64,000 nucleotides of DNA. It comes from Rudanella paleaurantiibacter. GTDB lineage: Bacteria; Bacteroidota; Bacteroidia; Cytophagales; Spirosomataceae. The position numbers were made by a program, and so were the translations under genes. Where the stretch lies: positions 1 through 64,000 of the forward strand of contig NZ_WELI01000005.1 of NCBI RefSeq assembly GCF_009184635.1, given 5' to 3'. Of this stretch, positions 11,616-20,862 are shown one piece after another (position 1 is the stretch's first letter; every line of letters begins with the position of its first letter). The notes beneath the pieces were generated by a model that was given only the letters and a program-made list of their open reading frames with translations, was not told the origin of the DNA and made no database searches.

Positions 11616-13652
11616 CTACATCTTCAAAATCGTAAACTCCACCCGGCGGTTTTGCTTGCGTTTTTCTTCGGTTTCGTTGGAGGCAATGGGTTTGCTGGGG
11701 CCCCAGGCCTTGGTTTGTACGCGGGTGTAGGCAATGCCCTTCTCTTCCAGATAGCATTTCACCGTCTCGACCCGGTCTTCCGAGAGCTTCATGTTCGGCT
11801 CCCACTCGCCCTGATTGTCGGTATGGCCTTCCACGAGTAGCTCCATACCGGGGTACTGCGTCAGCATACGCACCACCTTGTCCAGTTCGCCGTCGGCACC
11901 GGGTTGCAGGTCGGCCTTGCCCTGTTCAAACAAGACCTCGCGCATCACGATTTTCTGGCCCGGCTGAATCGGAATCAGGTACAAATTGCGCCGGATGTCG
12001 CGGAAACGCTTGTCGCGGCTCAGGTCTAGCACCTCGGTGGCGGGGAAGTATCCCTCTTTGGAGGCCGTGAGGTTGTAGGTCTTCTGCGTGGGCAGAATCA
12101 TCTTGTACTCGCCTGTTTCGGGGTCGTACTCCACCCGCGAAATCTCCTTGTCTTTCTCGCCAAACAACCCCGATACCACGTCCGACGGCACCGGTTTTTT
12201 GCTCTGCGCATCCAGCACCTGCCCCGACACAATGGCTACCGGGTCGGGTTTGATCGAGGGGAAGAGCTTGAGCCGGAAGATGTCTTCCATACCCAGCGAG
12301 TTGGAGCCTGAGCTAAGGTACGCGTACTCACCCGATGCCGGAATGGTAAAATACCCGTCCCATTTGGGGGTATTGATGGCCGGGCCGAGGTTTTCGGGCT
12401 CGCTCCAGACCTGCCAGCTATCATCGAGCCGACGGGTCACGAAAATATCGCCGTTGCCGAAGCCCGGATGCCCCTCCGACGAAAAATAGAGCGTCCGTCC
12501 GTCGGCGGCAATGAATGGCGAGGCTTCGCTATCGGCCGAGTTGATGACCCGGCCCATGTGTTTCGGGGCCGACCATGTCTGATCTTCGTTCAGAAACGAG
12601 ACGTACAGGTCGCGGTCGCCCATCGAATCTTTCTTCTGCATGGCCAGCACAATCACTTTCCCGTCGGGCGAAACCGAGAACTCCAGCTTGTCGTCTTTGT
12701 GGTAATTGCGGTTGTCGGCCATTTTGCACTCAATCGGGAAGCTCCAGCCGGCTTTGGTCTTCTGCGATTTGGAAAGGCCATAAAACAGGCCTCCATCGGG
12801 TCGGTAAACATTGATGAGGTAGAGGATTCGGCCGTCAGACGAGATGCCGCTTATGGCGTTGTCGCCTACATTGTTGATCGGCGAGCCAATGTTGACTGCT
12901 TCGCTCCAGGTAGGGGGCTGACCGGGCCCGGCCGATTGAAGCGTCGACACCCAGATGTCCTGTTTCTCCGGTTGGCCGGTATTTCCTTTGTGGCCTGCAC
13001 GCGTGAAATACAGCGTTTTGCCATCGGGCGCGATCACCGGTGCTACCTCCTGACCTGCTGAGTTGACGGTTTTGCCGAGGTTCTCTTTCTGAATCTCTTT
13101 CGGGGTGCCCTTCGACACGGCCACTTCTACGGGCACCGGCTTGGGCGAGTCGCTGAGGCCCACCGCGTCGATCTGATTGGGCCCTTTGATCGCGGCCGTC
13201 GCCAGCGTGATTTTTACGGCATTGCCCACCAGCCCGGTGTCTTTGACCATAATCCGCAAGGTACCTTCGGGCCGGGCCTGCGGGCTTGCGGTGTACACCA
13301 CGTGCTCAGTGCCCCGCTCATCGTACACCACCACACGCACCACCGCGCCGGGGTTCACGTTTTCGCCCACAATCACCTGCCGTACGGGCATGGCTTTCTC
13401 GAAGCCCACGTGCAGCCACTCCTCCGCCCCGTCGGGGTAGAGGGGCGACCACGCGCAGGGGCTGTACCCCAGATCGGGCAGCTTATTGGGTTTACCCAGT
13501 GCCTGTACCGCCTTGAATTGCTGCCCGTAGCTATCTCCTTTCCCCTCCGACGATGCGCCAATGACCTGACTGGCCCACTGAACGGTTTGGGCGTGGGAGC
13601 GCAGGGAGAAAAATCCGCCGAGAAAAATCAGTACGTAAACGAGTGGGCGCAT
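11616..13652 (-). CDS. OmpA-family envelope protein with PD40 propeller
   Basis: About 678 aa. Signal peptide ending SHAQ; a galactose-binding-like N-terminal region (to ~165); PD40/WD40-like blade repeats (about 200-470, with words such as APVIAPDGKTLYFT and SPFIAADGRTLYFSSEGHPGFG); a carboxypeptidase-regulatory-like domain (about 475-550); and a C-terminal OmpA peptidoglycan-binding domain with VEGHTDNQG and RRVEF. The propeller-CRD-OmpA order resembles PorE of the type IX secretion system, but the TPR part is missing and a discoidin-like part replaces it, so the PorE link is tentative. ATG 13652 follows an in-frame ATG at 13658; either could start. Likely outer-membrane-associated and bound to the cell wall. 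Confidence 0.78.
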   Translation of the reverse strand: MRPLVYVLIFLGGFFSLRSHAQTVQWASQVIGASSEGKGDSYGQQFKAVQALGKPNKLPDLGYSPCAWSPLYPDGAEEWLHVGFEKAMPVRQVIVGENVNPGAVVRVVVYDERGTEHVVYTASPQARPEGTLRIMVKDTGLVGNAVKITLATAAIKGPNQIDAVGLSDSPKPVPVEVAVSKGTPKEIQKENLGKTVNSAGQEVAPVIAPDGKTLYFTRAGHKGNTGQPEKQDIWVSTLQSAGPGQPPTWSEAVNIGSPINNVGDNAISGISSDGRILYLINVYRPDGGLFYGLSKSQKTKAGWSFPIECKMADNRNYHKDDKLEFSVSPDGKVIVLAMQKKDSMGDRDLYVSFLNEDQTWSAPKHMGRVINSADSEASPFIAADGRTLYFSSEGHPGFGNGDIFVTRRLDDSWQVWSEPENLGPAINTPKWDGYFTIPASGEYAYLSSGSNSLGMEDIFRLKLFPSIKPDPVAIVSGQVLDAQSKKPVPSDVVSGLFGEKDKEISRVEYDPETGEYKMILPTQKTYNLTASKEGYFPATEVLDLSRDKRFRDIRRNLYLIPIQPGQKIVMREVLFEQGKADLQPGADGELDKVVRMLTQYPGMELLVEGHTDNQGEWEPNMKLSEDRVETVKCYLEEKGIAYTRVQTKAWGPSKPIASNETEEKRKQNRRVEFTILKM

Positions 13653-13775
13653 GGGCACAAATACTACAGGTGTCGTGTCGGTAAGTCCGGTTTGTCCGTC
13701 AGGCAGGTCCGGGTAATAGAGAGCAAAAATGGTGCGAGAGAAGGTTTCGTGTATAACGTGGCGTCGATTGGTTTC

Positions 13776-14906
13776 TTACAGGGTCATATGCCGTGAATCC
13801 ATCCGATGCCGGGTCAGGTCGTTCTTTAGTTTGGTGGCCAGTTCGGCCAGTCGTTCGCCATCTTTGGTGTCGTACCCGTTCTTAATCAGCCCCTCAGCCT
13901 CGGTAAGGGCTTCGTCAGGCCGGTCGAGCAGGTAGTACAACGTAGCCAGATTGTAGTAGGCTGAGTACCGCATTTTCTGCTCCCGTTTGTCAGAGCCCGC
14001 ATACTTGGTTTTCAAATCGCCGAAATACGCCATCACCGGTTTCAGGTTTTCTTCGAGGGTGCCGAGTGGTTCGGTGGCCAACATCCGTTTCATTAACTCT
14101 TTAATGGCCTTAATGGCTTCCTGCTGAATCGGAAATTCGGGGTGATTTTTTGAATCGAGAATCCACAGAAAGTCCCGTTCATTGTAGGGAACGTAGCCGT
14201 ACCAGCGGTTAATCTCATTGTTGACCGAGCGCACCGACGACTGTACGTAGTTGTTAATCAGCTCCATCCGAATCGATTCGCTGTTTTCTTTTACGTAGCG
14301 GTTCAGGTCGTTCAGGTTCGAAAACTCGCGGGTGGTGTGGGTGAGTGTACGCGCAAACTGATCGCCCGTAACCGACCGCGCCGACCCGTTGCCGCCCGAC
14401 AGGTTGGCCGATTGTAAAAAGCGGTTTTGCGCTACGGCTGCCTGCTGTTTTTCTTCCTGCCGTTTTTCGGAGGCTGTGCTTTCGCGGGGGGCGTACAGGC
14501 TGAAATCGCCCGAGGCACTGTAGGTCAGCACCATCGTGTAAAACATGTCCTGCCCGATTACCTTACCGTCGCGGTCTTTGCGGTCCTGCGTGCGGGTTTT
14601 GGTTTCGCTCCGCTCAAAACGCACCTCGCCAAAGTTTATGGTCACGCCCACGGTGGGCCGGTCTTCTACTTTTCGGAAACCCGAAAGATGAACCTGATCG
14701 TACACCTGCGAGGCTGGTATGGTCTGCCGAACGGCCGGGGCCGTATTGACCCGCACGCCAAACGTCCGTTCCGTGGGGTCGATGTATTCGCGGGGGAGGG
14801 TCAGGTAGCTGACGTCAAAATAAAACCGATCGAGGTCTACTTTCTGGGCGAAAGAGGCCGCGTAGGAGCCCAGAAAGGCAAAAATGGCAAGGGTAAAAAT
14901 GCGCAT
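13776..14906 (-). CDS. Exported protein of unknown function
   Basis: A 376-aa protein starting at ATG 14906, where a clean signal peptide begins (MRIFTLAIFAFLGSYAASFAQ would be cut after the last Ala); the longer open frame to 15038 lies in the promoter. The mature part begins KVDLDRFYFDVSYLTLPREYIDP, and the last ~80 residues look like TPR helices (YNLATLYYLLDRPDEALTEAE). No known domain was recognised. A -7 promoter box sits 36 bases upstream. It is followed by the OmpA/PD40 gene on the same strand after ~120 bases, so an envelope role is possible. Confidence 0.7.
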   Translation of the reverse strand: MRIFTLAIFAFLGSYAASFAQKVDLDRFYFDVSYLTLPREYIDPTERTFGVRVNTAPAVRQTIPASQVYDQVHLSGFRKVEDRPTVGVTINFGEVRFERSETKTRTQDRKDRDGKVIGQDMFYTMVLTYSASGDFSLYAPRESTASEKRQEEKQQAAVAQNRFLQSANLSGGNGSARSVTGDQFARTLTHTTREFSNLNDLNRYVKENSESIRMELINNYVQSSVRSVNNEINRWYGYVPYNERDFLWILDSKNHPEFPIQQEAIKAIKELMKRMLATEPLGTLEENLKPVMAYFGDLKTKYAGSDKREQKMRYSAYYNLATLYYLLDRPDEALTEAEGLIKNGYDTKDGERLAELATKLKNDLTRHRMDSRHMTL

Positions 14907-14941
14907 ACGTGGAGAATGGTTTCGTCTGTTTGGCCGACTGA

Positions 14942-14949
14942 CAAATATA
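14942..14949 (-). promoter_or_regulatory. -7 promoter box TATATTTG
   Basis: On the minus strand TATATTTG fits the Bacteroidota TAnnTTTG element exactly. It would start transcription near 14938, about 30 bases before the start codon of the exported protein at 14906. The same octamer precedes gapA, gyrA and the XRE gene. Confidence 0.55.
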
Positions 14950-15052
14950 CACCGGCGGGTAACTGAAGGAAAGGTATTTTGGACGAATGGCGTTGCTGTT
15001 GCCCTATTTTTGGCTAATTTCAGGCTTCGAACAAACAACTTAACCCCCTCCG

Positions 15053-16264
15053 ATGAGTTCCAAAATTCGCATTCAGTTGTCGATCATGATGTTCCTCCTG
15101 TTTTTCATGTGGGGAGCCTGGTACGGTCAGATGAGTAAGTACCTCATGACAGGGCTTGGTGCCTCCGGCGATCAGGTAGGCAACGCCTACGCAGCCTTTT
15201 CACTCGCTATGATTATTGCCCCCTTCTTTGTGGGCATGATTGCCGACCGGTATTTTGCCGCCCAGAAAGTGTTGGGCGTGCTGTGTCTGCTGGGGGCGGG
15301 GGTTCTGTATCTGATCACGCAGAATACCGATTCGGACTCGTTTTTTATGCTGATTCTGGCGTATTGCCTCACCTTTGCGCCTACGCTGGCCCTGACCACG
15401 TCCATTGCCATGCAGCAGATGAAAAGCCCCGAAAAGGAGTTTCCGGGGATTCGGGTGCTGGGTACCATCGCCTGGATTCTGGTGTCTAACATTGTCGGGT
15501 TCTACGGCTTTGGCGATAAGGTGACGATTTTTGAATTGTCGATGTACACCTCGGTGTTGCTCGGTATTTTCTCGTTTTTCCTGCCCGACACCCCACCCAA
15601 CCCGAGCGCCGGGGCTTCGTTTAGTCAGATTCTGGGCCTCGATGCCTTCAAGCTGTTCAAAGACCGATCGTTTGCGATCTTCTTCCTGTCGTCGGTGCTT
15701 ATTTGTATTCCTCTGTCGTTTTACTACGCCATGGCTAACCCCTCGCTGACTGACGCCGGGGTGCAGAACGTGGAAAACAAAATGTCGCTGGGACAGGCTT
15801 CCGAAGTGATTTTTATGCTCCTCATCCCGATTGCGTACACCCGGCTGGGCGTGAAAAAAATGCTCATCGTGGGCTTGCTGGCCTGGATTGCGCGCTTCCT
15901 CTTTTTCGGCTACGGCAATGCGGGCTCGGGTGAGTGGATGTTTTACCTGGCTATTCTGCTGCACGGTGTTTGCTACGATTTCTTTTTCGTAACAGGTCAG
16001 ATTTACACCGACAACAAGGCGGGCGAAAAGATCAAGTCGTCGGCCCAGGGCCTTATCACACTGGCTACGTACGGCATCGGAATGGGTATCGGCTCCAAGC
16101 TGTCAGGAATTGTGCTGGATATGTACACCAAAGACGGCGTGAAAGACTGGACCTCGGTTTGGCTCGTGCCCACGGGTATCGCCGTCGTAGTCTTATTCCT
16201 GTTTATTCTGTTCTTCACCGATAGCAAAAAGTCCGTTCCCGCCCAGGGCGAATTGGTACATTAA
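15053..16264 (+). CDS. MFS transporter, nucleoside:H+ symporter (NupG/XapB-like)
   Basis: A 403-aa inner-membrane protein with about 12 hydrophobic helices. The N-terminal words (LLFFMWGAWYGQMSKYL, then FSLAMIIAPFFVGMIADRYF) are typical of the NHS nucleoside permease branch of the MFS. It probably imports nucleosides with protons. A sugar substrate is possible given the neighbouring xylose genes, but the residues seen look like nucleoside permeases. It is divergent from the exported protein at 13776-14906, with 146 bases between them. Confidence 0.8.
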   Translation: MSSKIRIQLSIMMFLLFFMWGAWYGQMSKYLMTGLGASGDQVGNAYAAFSLAMIIAPFFVGMIADRYFAAQKVLGVLCLLGAGVLYLITQNTDSDSFFMLILAYCLTFAPTLALTTSIAMQQMKSPEKEFPGIRVLGTIAWILVSNIVGFYGFGDKVTIFELSMYTSVLLGIFSFFLPDTPPNPSAGASFSQILGLDAFKLFKDRSFAIFFLSSVLICIPLSFYYAMANPSLTDAGVQNVENKMSLGQASEVIFMLLIPIAYTRLGVKKMLIVGLLAWIARFLFFGYGNAGSGEWMFYLAILLHGVCYDFFFVTGQIYTDNKAGEKIKSSAQGLITLATYGIGMGIGSKLSGIVLDMYTKDGVKDWTSVWLVPTGIAVVVLFLFILFFTDSKKSVPAQGELVH

Positions 16265-16345
16265 AAAAGCAGAAAGGGGAAGGGAGGAAAGGAGGAAAGG
16301 GTTTTGCCTTCTCCCTTCCTCCCTTCTCCTTTCCTCCTTTCTCCC
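16264..16345. repeat. Polypurine arm followed by polypyrimidine arm
   Basis: Right after the transporter stop, a run of almost only A/G (16264-16303) is followed by TTTTG and an almost pure C/T run (to 16345). The two halves share GGAGGAAAGGAG and CTCCTTTCCTCC words, so they form a long imperfect hairpin. Similar tracts lie at 35.5 and 40.15 kb. It may act as transcript end; triplex formation is also possible. Confidence 0.6.
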
Positions 16346-16350
16346 CATTT

Positions 16351-17112
16351 ATGCATATTCTGACGTACAATCTGAACGGGATCCGCTCGGCGATTCAGAA
16401 AGGGTTGGTCGACTGGCTGGCGACCCAATCGTTTGATATTCTGTGTTTTCAGGAGGTAAAGGCCACGCACGATGTGGTTGATCTGGCTCCGTTTGAAGCC
16501 CTGGGTTACCGGTATCACTGGCACGCGGCCGAGAAAAAAGGGTACTCGGGTGTGGCTACGTTTTCAAAAACGGCCCCCGATCATGTGCAGCTGGGCTGCG
16601 GACTGGCGCGCTACGATTGTGAAGGCCGGATTCTGCGGACTGATTTCGGTGAACTGACGGTGCTGAATTGCTACTTTCCGTCGGGGACAACGGGCGAGGT
16701 GCGGCAAGGGGTGAAAATGGAGTTTCTGGACCATTTTTACCGCTACGTGCACGAACTGCGGCAAACCCGCCCGCACCTCATTGTGGTGGGCGATTACAAC
16801 ATTGCCCATACTGAGCGCGACATTCACGATCCCGTTCGGAACAAGAATACAACGGGGTTTCTGCCCGAAGAGCGGGCCTGGATGGATCGGTGGTTTGCCT
16901 CCGGGTTTACGGATGCTTTCCGGCATTGCTACCCTGATACGGTAGAGTACAGCTGGTGGAGTTACCGGGCCGGGGCACGGGCCAACAACAAAGGCTGGCG
17001 GATTGATTACATTTCGGTGGCCGACACCCTCCGCGACCGCATCGGTGGGGCGGGGCATTTCCGCGAGGCCGTCCACTCCGACCACGGGGGCGTTTGGCTG
17101 CGGCTGGAGTAG
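16351..17112 (+). CDS. xth: Exodeoxyribonuclease III / AP endonuclease
   Basis: A 253-aa cytoplasmic enzyme of base-excision repair that cuts DNA at abasic sites and degrades 3' ends. Visible exonuclease-III motifs are LTYNLNGIRSA at the start, LCFQEVKA (metal-binding Glu), YSGVATFSK, VVGDYNIAHTERDIHDP (catalytic Asp and Asn), the R(I/A)DYISV segment and the terminal HSDHGGV (catalytic Asp-His). Full family length. It converges on xylA, with a shared hairpin terminator between them. Confidence 0.9.
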   Translation: MHILTYNLNGIRSAIQKGLVDWLATQSFDILCFQEVKATHDVVDLAPFEALGYRYHWHAAEKKGYSGVATFSKTAPDHVQLGCGLARYDCEGRILRTDFGELTVLNCYFPSGTTGEVRQGVKMEFLDHFYRYVHELRQTRPHLIVVGDYNIAHTERDIHDPVRNKNTTGFLPEERAWMDRWFASGFTDAFRHCYPDTVEYSWWSYRAGARANNKGWRIDYISVADTLRDRIGGAGHFREAVHSDHGGVWLRLE

Positions 17113-17130
17113 GCAGTTGAAACAAAAGAA

Positions 17131-17181
17131 GAACAGCCCTCGCTCCCTCTTCTTGCTAAAGAGAGGGGGCGAGGGCTGTTC
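17131..17181. terminator. Bidirectional hairpin between xth and xylA
   Basis: Arms GAACAGCCCTCGCTCCCTCT (17131-17150) and AGAGGGGGCGAGGGCTGTTC (17162-17181) pair over 20 bp with one G-T wobble, around an 11-base loop. It lies between two convergent genes and can serve both. Confidence 0.75.
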
Positions 17182-17213
17182 TCGTTAAGGAGCAATACTC
17201 TCGTTTACCGTAA

Positions 17214-18545
17214 TCAGATGTACTGATTGATGAGGCTTTCGAGCCACTCCTGCTTGCCACTGCGCATTTGCGGCTCGCCGTTTTCGAGCGTGTACGACCG
17301 CAGGTCTTCGAGTGTCAGCTTACCCTCTTCAAACGCTTTGCCCTGACCAGAGTCGAACGATGCGTAACGCTCCTTGCGGAAGGCGAGGTAGTCTGACTCG
17401 CGCAGAATAGCATCGGCCACGATGAACGACCGGGCAAACGCATCCATGCCGCTGATGTGCGCAATAAACAGGTCTTCCATGTCGGTTGAGTTCCGGCGTA
17501 CCTTCGCGTCGAAGTTGATGCCACCCGGCTGAATACCACCGGCTTGCAGGATTACGAGCGCAGCCTCGGTCAGTTCGTAAATATTGATCGGGAACTGATC
17601 GGTGTCCCAACCATTCTGGTAATCGCCCCGGTTGGCGTCGATGCTGCCGAGCATACCCGCGTCGGCGGCTACCTGCAACTCGTGCTCAAAGGTGTGACCC
17701 GCCAGGGTCGCGTGGTTCACCTCAATGTTCAGTTGGAAATCCTTATCCAGGCCGTATTGGCGCAGGAATCCGATTACCGTAGCGGCATCATAATCATATT
17801 GATGCTTGGTCGGCTCCATCGGCTTGGGCTCAATAAAGAACGTGCCTTTAAAGCCTTGTTTGCGGGCATAGTCGCGGGCAACAGTCAGGAACTGTGCCAG
17901 ATGCTCCACTTCGCGCTTCATGTTCGTATTCAGCAGCGACATATAGCCTTCACGACCACCCCAGAACACGTAGTTTTCACCACCGAGGGCAATGGTTGCA
18001 TCGAGGGCGTTTTTCACCTGCGTGCCAGCGTAGGCCAATACCGCAAAGTCGGGGTTGGTAGAGGCCCCGTTCATATACCGGGGGTTCGAGAATACGTTGG
18101 CCGTTCCCCACAGCAGTTTTACCCCGCTGGCCTGTTGTTTTTGCTTGGCGTAATCGACGATGGCCTGCATCCGGCTTTCGTATTCAGCAGCCGTGGGGCC
18201 TTCGTCTACGAGGTCAACATCGTGGAAGCAATAATATGGAGCCCCGATTTTGGTGATAAACTCAAAAGCGGCATCCATCTTGAGCCGGGCGCGCACGTTG
18301 GCGTCATTGTCGGCATCCCAGGGGAACACGCGGGTTCCGGGACCGAAGGGGTCACCACCTGTGCCACAGAACGTATGCCAGTAGCTAATGGCAAAACGTA
18401 GCTGATCGCGCAGGGTTTTACCACCCACCACCTGATCGGGATTGTACCACTTGAACGCCAGTGGGTTCTTTGATTTGGGGCCTTCGTAACCGATTGCACC
18501 AACGCCTTTGAAAAACTCGTTATCGCCGAGAGTGATCGTTGACAT
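17214..18545 (-). CDS. xylA: Xylose isomerase
   Basis: A 443-aa cytoplasmic enzyme that converts D-xylose to D-xylulose. Class II xylose isomerase signatures are present: [14 protein letters not shown] near the N-terminus, [10 protein letters not shown] (catalytic His and Asp), [15 protein letters not shown] with the metal-binding Glu/Lys, and [19 protein letters not shown] with Asp metal ligands. Full length. The gene lies downstream of two regulator genes on the same strand, after a 171-base gap that carries a repeated motif. No xylulokinase is in the window. Confidence 0.95.
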   Translation of the reverse strand: MSTITLGDNEFFKGVGAIGYEGPKSKNPLAFKWYNPDQVVGGKTLRDQLRFAISYWHTFCGTGGDPFGPGTRVFPWDADNDANVRARLKMDAAFEFITKIGAPYYCFHDVDLVDEGPTAAEYESRMQAIVDYAKQKQQASGVKLLWGTANVFSNPRYMNGASTNPDFAVLAYAGTQVKNALDATIALGGENYVFWGGREGYMSLLNTNMKREVEHLAQFLTVARDYARKQGFKGTFFIEPKPMEPTKHQYDYDAATVIGFLRQYGLDKDFQLNIEVNHATLAGHTFEHELQVAADAGMLGSIDANRGDYQNGWDTDQFPINIYELTEAALVILQAGGIQPGGINFDAKVRRNSTDMEDLFIAHISGMDAFARSFIVADAILRESDYLAFRKERYASFDSGQGKAFEEGKLTLEDLRSYTLENGEPQMRSGKQEWLESLINQYI

Positions 18546-18620
18546 AGTTGTTAATACGTTAGAATTAAGTGGTTTATGTTGCTTGCTTGATGTCCCGCCG
18601 GGGAGAGGCCCGTTGGCGGT

Positions 18621-18660
18621 GTAAAGTTGACATTTATTCGTTAATCGTCAAAGTGACACT
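18621..18660 (-). promoter_or_regulatory. Repeated motif upstream of xylA, possible operator
   Basis: On the minus strand AGTGTCACTTTGAC (18660-18647) and AATGTCAACTTTAC (18634-18621) agree at 10 of 14 positions, 26 bases apart. The arrangement in the xylA upstream gap suggests binding of a dimeric regulator such as the NrtR-type protein encoded next door. This is inferred from spacing and similarity only. Confidence 0.3.
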
Positions 18661-18715
18661 TAATAATTTTAACACCCTGTTTTTCCCTTTGCCCTCACAT
18701 TCGCTCAATCACCTT

Positions 18716-19438
18716 TTATCCCTGCCCGGTGTCTGATTTGGTTCGTTCGTTTGAGTTTGGAATGAAGTTGAGAAACGAATGGGTCAGCTCTTCGTATTTG
18801 GCCGTATCAACCTGATAGTAGTAAGCCCCTTTTTTCGAAAAGCCTTTCTGTTTTTCGTCCAGCTTGATTAACAGGTTCGTAGACAAAATCTTACGACTGA
18901 AGTTGCGCTTATCGAACTCTGTGTTGTAGATGGCGTCGTAAAGCTTTTTGAGTTGTGGAATGGTGAATTTTTCGGGTAATAGCTCAAATCCAATGGGGTG
19001 TTGCGAAGCTTTGTAGCGCAGTCGCGCGATGGCCAGTTCAACCATTTGCGCGTGGTCGAAGAGGAGCGGAGGCAGGTCGTACAGGGAGAACCAACGGGCC
19101 TGATGGGTTTCGGAAATGGCGCATGCATAGTCGGCAACGTTGACGAGGGCGAAATACGCCACCGAAATGGTGCGGGCGATGGGGTCGCGGTTAGGGTCGC
19201 CGAAGACGTGTAACTGCTCCAGATACACGTTGGTCAGACCGGTCAGTTCCAGCAGAATCCGGTGGGCGGCTTCGCCCAATCCCTCGTGGGGTTGCAGCCA
19301 ACCGCCCATCAGTGACCAGGTTTCGTCGTCGACGCCCCGTTTGACCAGCAGCACATTGAGCGATTCGCCGTCGAACCCAAAAATAATCGAGTCTAAAGCG
19401 ACAAGGTACGGATGCTGGTTTTTGTACTGGTCTAACAT
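18716..19438 (-). CDS. NrtR/Nudix-type transcriptional regulator, probably of xylose genes
   Basis: A 240-aa protein with a Nudix domain (about 10-145) followed by a winged-helix domain (about 150-225, LPEKFTIPQLKKLYDAIYNTEFDKRNFSRKI in family terms). The Nudix box GWLQPHEGLGEAAHRILLELTGL keeps G, the first E and R but lacks two of the metal-binding glutamates of REUxEE (I and L instead), which fits a sugar-sensing regulator with no hydrolase activity. In Bacteroides, proteins of this family control arabinose and xylose genes. Position directly upstream of xylA and 21 bases after a LacI gene supports xylose control. Confidence 0.82.
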   Translation of the reverse strand: MLDQYKNQHPYLVALDSIIFGFDGESLNVLLVKRGVDDETWSLMGGWLQPHEGLGEAAHRILLELTGLTNVYLEQLHVFGDPNRDPIARTISVAYFALVNVADYACAISETHQARWFSLYDLPPLLFDHAQMVELAIARLRYKASQHPIGFELLPEKFTIPQLKKLYDAIYNTEFDKRNFSRKILSTNLLIKLDEKQKGFSKKGAYYYQVDTAKYEELTHSFLNFIPNSNERTKSDTGQG

Positions 19439-19459
19439 AGGCGGTTGGCAGGTGGGGGC

Positions 19460-20485
19460 TTAGTGCGCTTTTTTAAGCGAAGACGCCCGAATAATCAGTT
19501 CAGACCGCAAAATAATGGTATTGGTGGTTTGCATGTCCATCAATCCGTTCAGATGATTGATCAGACTCTTTACGGCGATCTCGCCCATTTCGCGGCCGGG
19601 GTAGTGAATCGTAGTCAGGTTGGGCTCAACCACCTGAGAAACAGGGTCGTTATTGAAACCCACTACGGCGACATCGGCCGGAATGGACAGCCCCGCCTTT
19701 TTTAACTGCCCCATACAGGTAACGGCACAAAGGTCATTGGTAACAAACAGTCCGTCCGGGCGGTGGGGGAAAGCCATTAGTTGTCGGGCGGCTTCAACCC
19801 CGGCCTCCTGGCTGAGGTCGGTTTCGAGCACCAACTGCTTTTCGTAGTGAATATCACGGTCCTGTAAAGCCATACGATATCCTTTCAGCCGGTCGGCATA
19901 TACGTTACGCTTGAGATTACCCGTTACGTGCATCAGCCGGGTGCATCCCTGTTCGAGCAGGTGCGTTGTGGCTTCGTAGCCCGCCTTCACATTGTCGATC
20001 ACAATACTGGGGCACTGATTGTGCTCAATTACCCGGTCGAAAAACAGGAGGGGTACCCCCTTATTGATGAAATCGTCGAAGTGCTCAATGTCTTCGGTAT
20101 CGTACGAAACAGACACCAGCAACCCATCAACCCGGCTATCGAACATGGTCTTGGCGTTCGCTTTTTCCTTGCGTGCCGATTCTAGTGACTGGCTGATAAT
20201 GAGGTTATAACCGGCTTCGTTGGCCACTTTTTCCATACCCGCCAGGGCACACGACATGAAGTTACTGTTCAGCCGGGGGACAATTACGCCGATCGTATTC
20301 GTGCGTTGCCGACGCAGGTTACTGGCAAACGTATTGGACCGATAGCCCATTTGTCGGGCCATTGAGGTGATTACGTCTTTGGTATCGCTTCGAATGGCCG
20401 GATGGTCGTTGAGTGCCCGACTGACGGTGGCGGGTGAGTAATTGAGCCGCTTGGCTATATCGTATATCGTAACTTCTTTCTCCAT
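19460..20485 (-). CDS. LacI-family transcriptional regulator of the xylan locus
   Basis: A 341-aa regulator. The LacI helix-turn-helix is at residues 6-25 (TIYDIAKRLNYSPATVSRAL), with the hinge following (RRQRTNTIGVIVP at about 58-70), then a periplasmic-binding-type sugar domain. It is divergent from susC; two TGCAA-N4-TTGCA palindromes in the gap between them are good candidate operators, one near each gene. It probably represses or activates susC-susD-xylanase and itself in response to a xylan-derived sugar. Confidence 0.87.
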   Translation of the reverse strand: MEKEVTIYDIAKRLNYSPATVSRALNDHPAIRSDTKDVITSMARQMGYRSNTFASNLRRQRTNTIGVIVPRLNSNFMSCALAGMEKVANEAGYNLIISQSLESARKEKANAKTMFDSRVDGLLVSVSYDTEDIEHFDDFINKGVPLLFFDRVIEHNQCPSIVIDNVKAGYEATTHLLEQGCTRLMHVTGNLKRNVYADRLKGYRMALQDRDIHYEKQLVLETDLSQEAGVEAARQLMAFPHRPDGLFVTNDLCAVTCMGQLKKAGLSIPADVAVVGFNNDPVSQVVEPNLTTIHYPGREMGEIAVKSLINHLNGLMDMQTTNTIILRSELIIRASSLKKAH

Positions 20486-20559
20486 GATTGACTTCCGTAC
20501 AAGTTGGGCCTCTCTATTTGTACCACAAATTAAGTACCAACCCGCTTATTTTTACCGTT

Positions 20560-20573
20560 TGCAACCCATTGCA
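20560..20573. promoter_or_regulatory. LacI-type operator, lacI-proximal
   Basis: TGCAACCCATTGCA: half-sites TGCAA and TTGCA around a 4-base centre. It lies 75 bases upstream of the LacI gene start and differs from the susC-side copy only at the central two positions (CC against CG). Confidence 0.6.
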
Positions 20574-20763
20574 TAAGTAGTTTCCGTGGGTAAGTAAAAG
20601 GACTGTTGCCTTAGGCGATATTTTATGTCTGATTTATCCCGATTCTTTGCATTTTTTGTGCGCATGTGAATGGGTAATGCTGAGGTATATCGGTTGTTCT
20701 GGGGAAACCCCTAGGCTATTGCACTAAATCGGGTTTGGATGACACAAAAAAATTATTTTTTTC

Positions 20764-20777
20764 TGCAACCGATTGCA
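20764..20777. promoter_or_regulatory. LacI-type operator, susC-proximal
   Basis: TGCAACCGATTGCA: same half-sites with a central CG, the classical LacI-family operator form. It overlaps the expected -33 region of the susC promoter; a near-match -7 box (ATACTTTG) follows at 20796-20803. A protein bound here would block or position polymerase for susC. Confidence 0.65.
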
Positions 20778-20862
20778 AATTTAAATTTAACACTAATACT
20801 TTGCAAAAAAATGGGTGTACAGTTGCCACTGTGCATCGATAAACGACACACACATCTGGTAG

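Noticed and set aside
11616-13652. PorE of the type IX secretion system
   Set aside because: Propeller, CRD and OmpA domains agree, but the TPR domain is missing and no other por/gld gene is nearby, so I keep the general OmpA/PD40 call.
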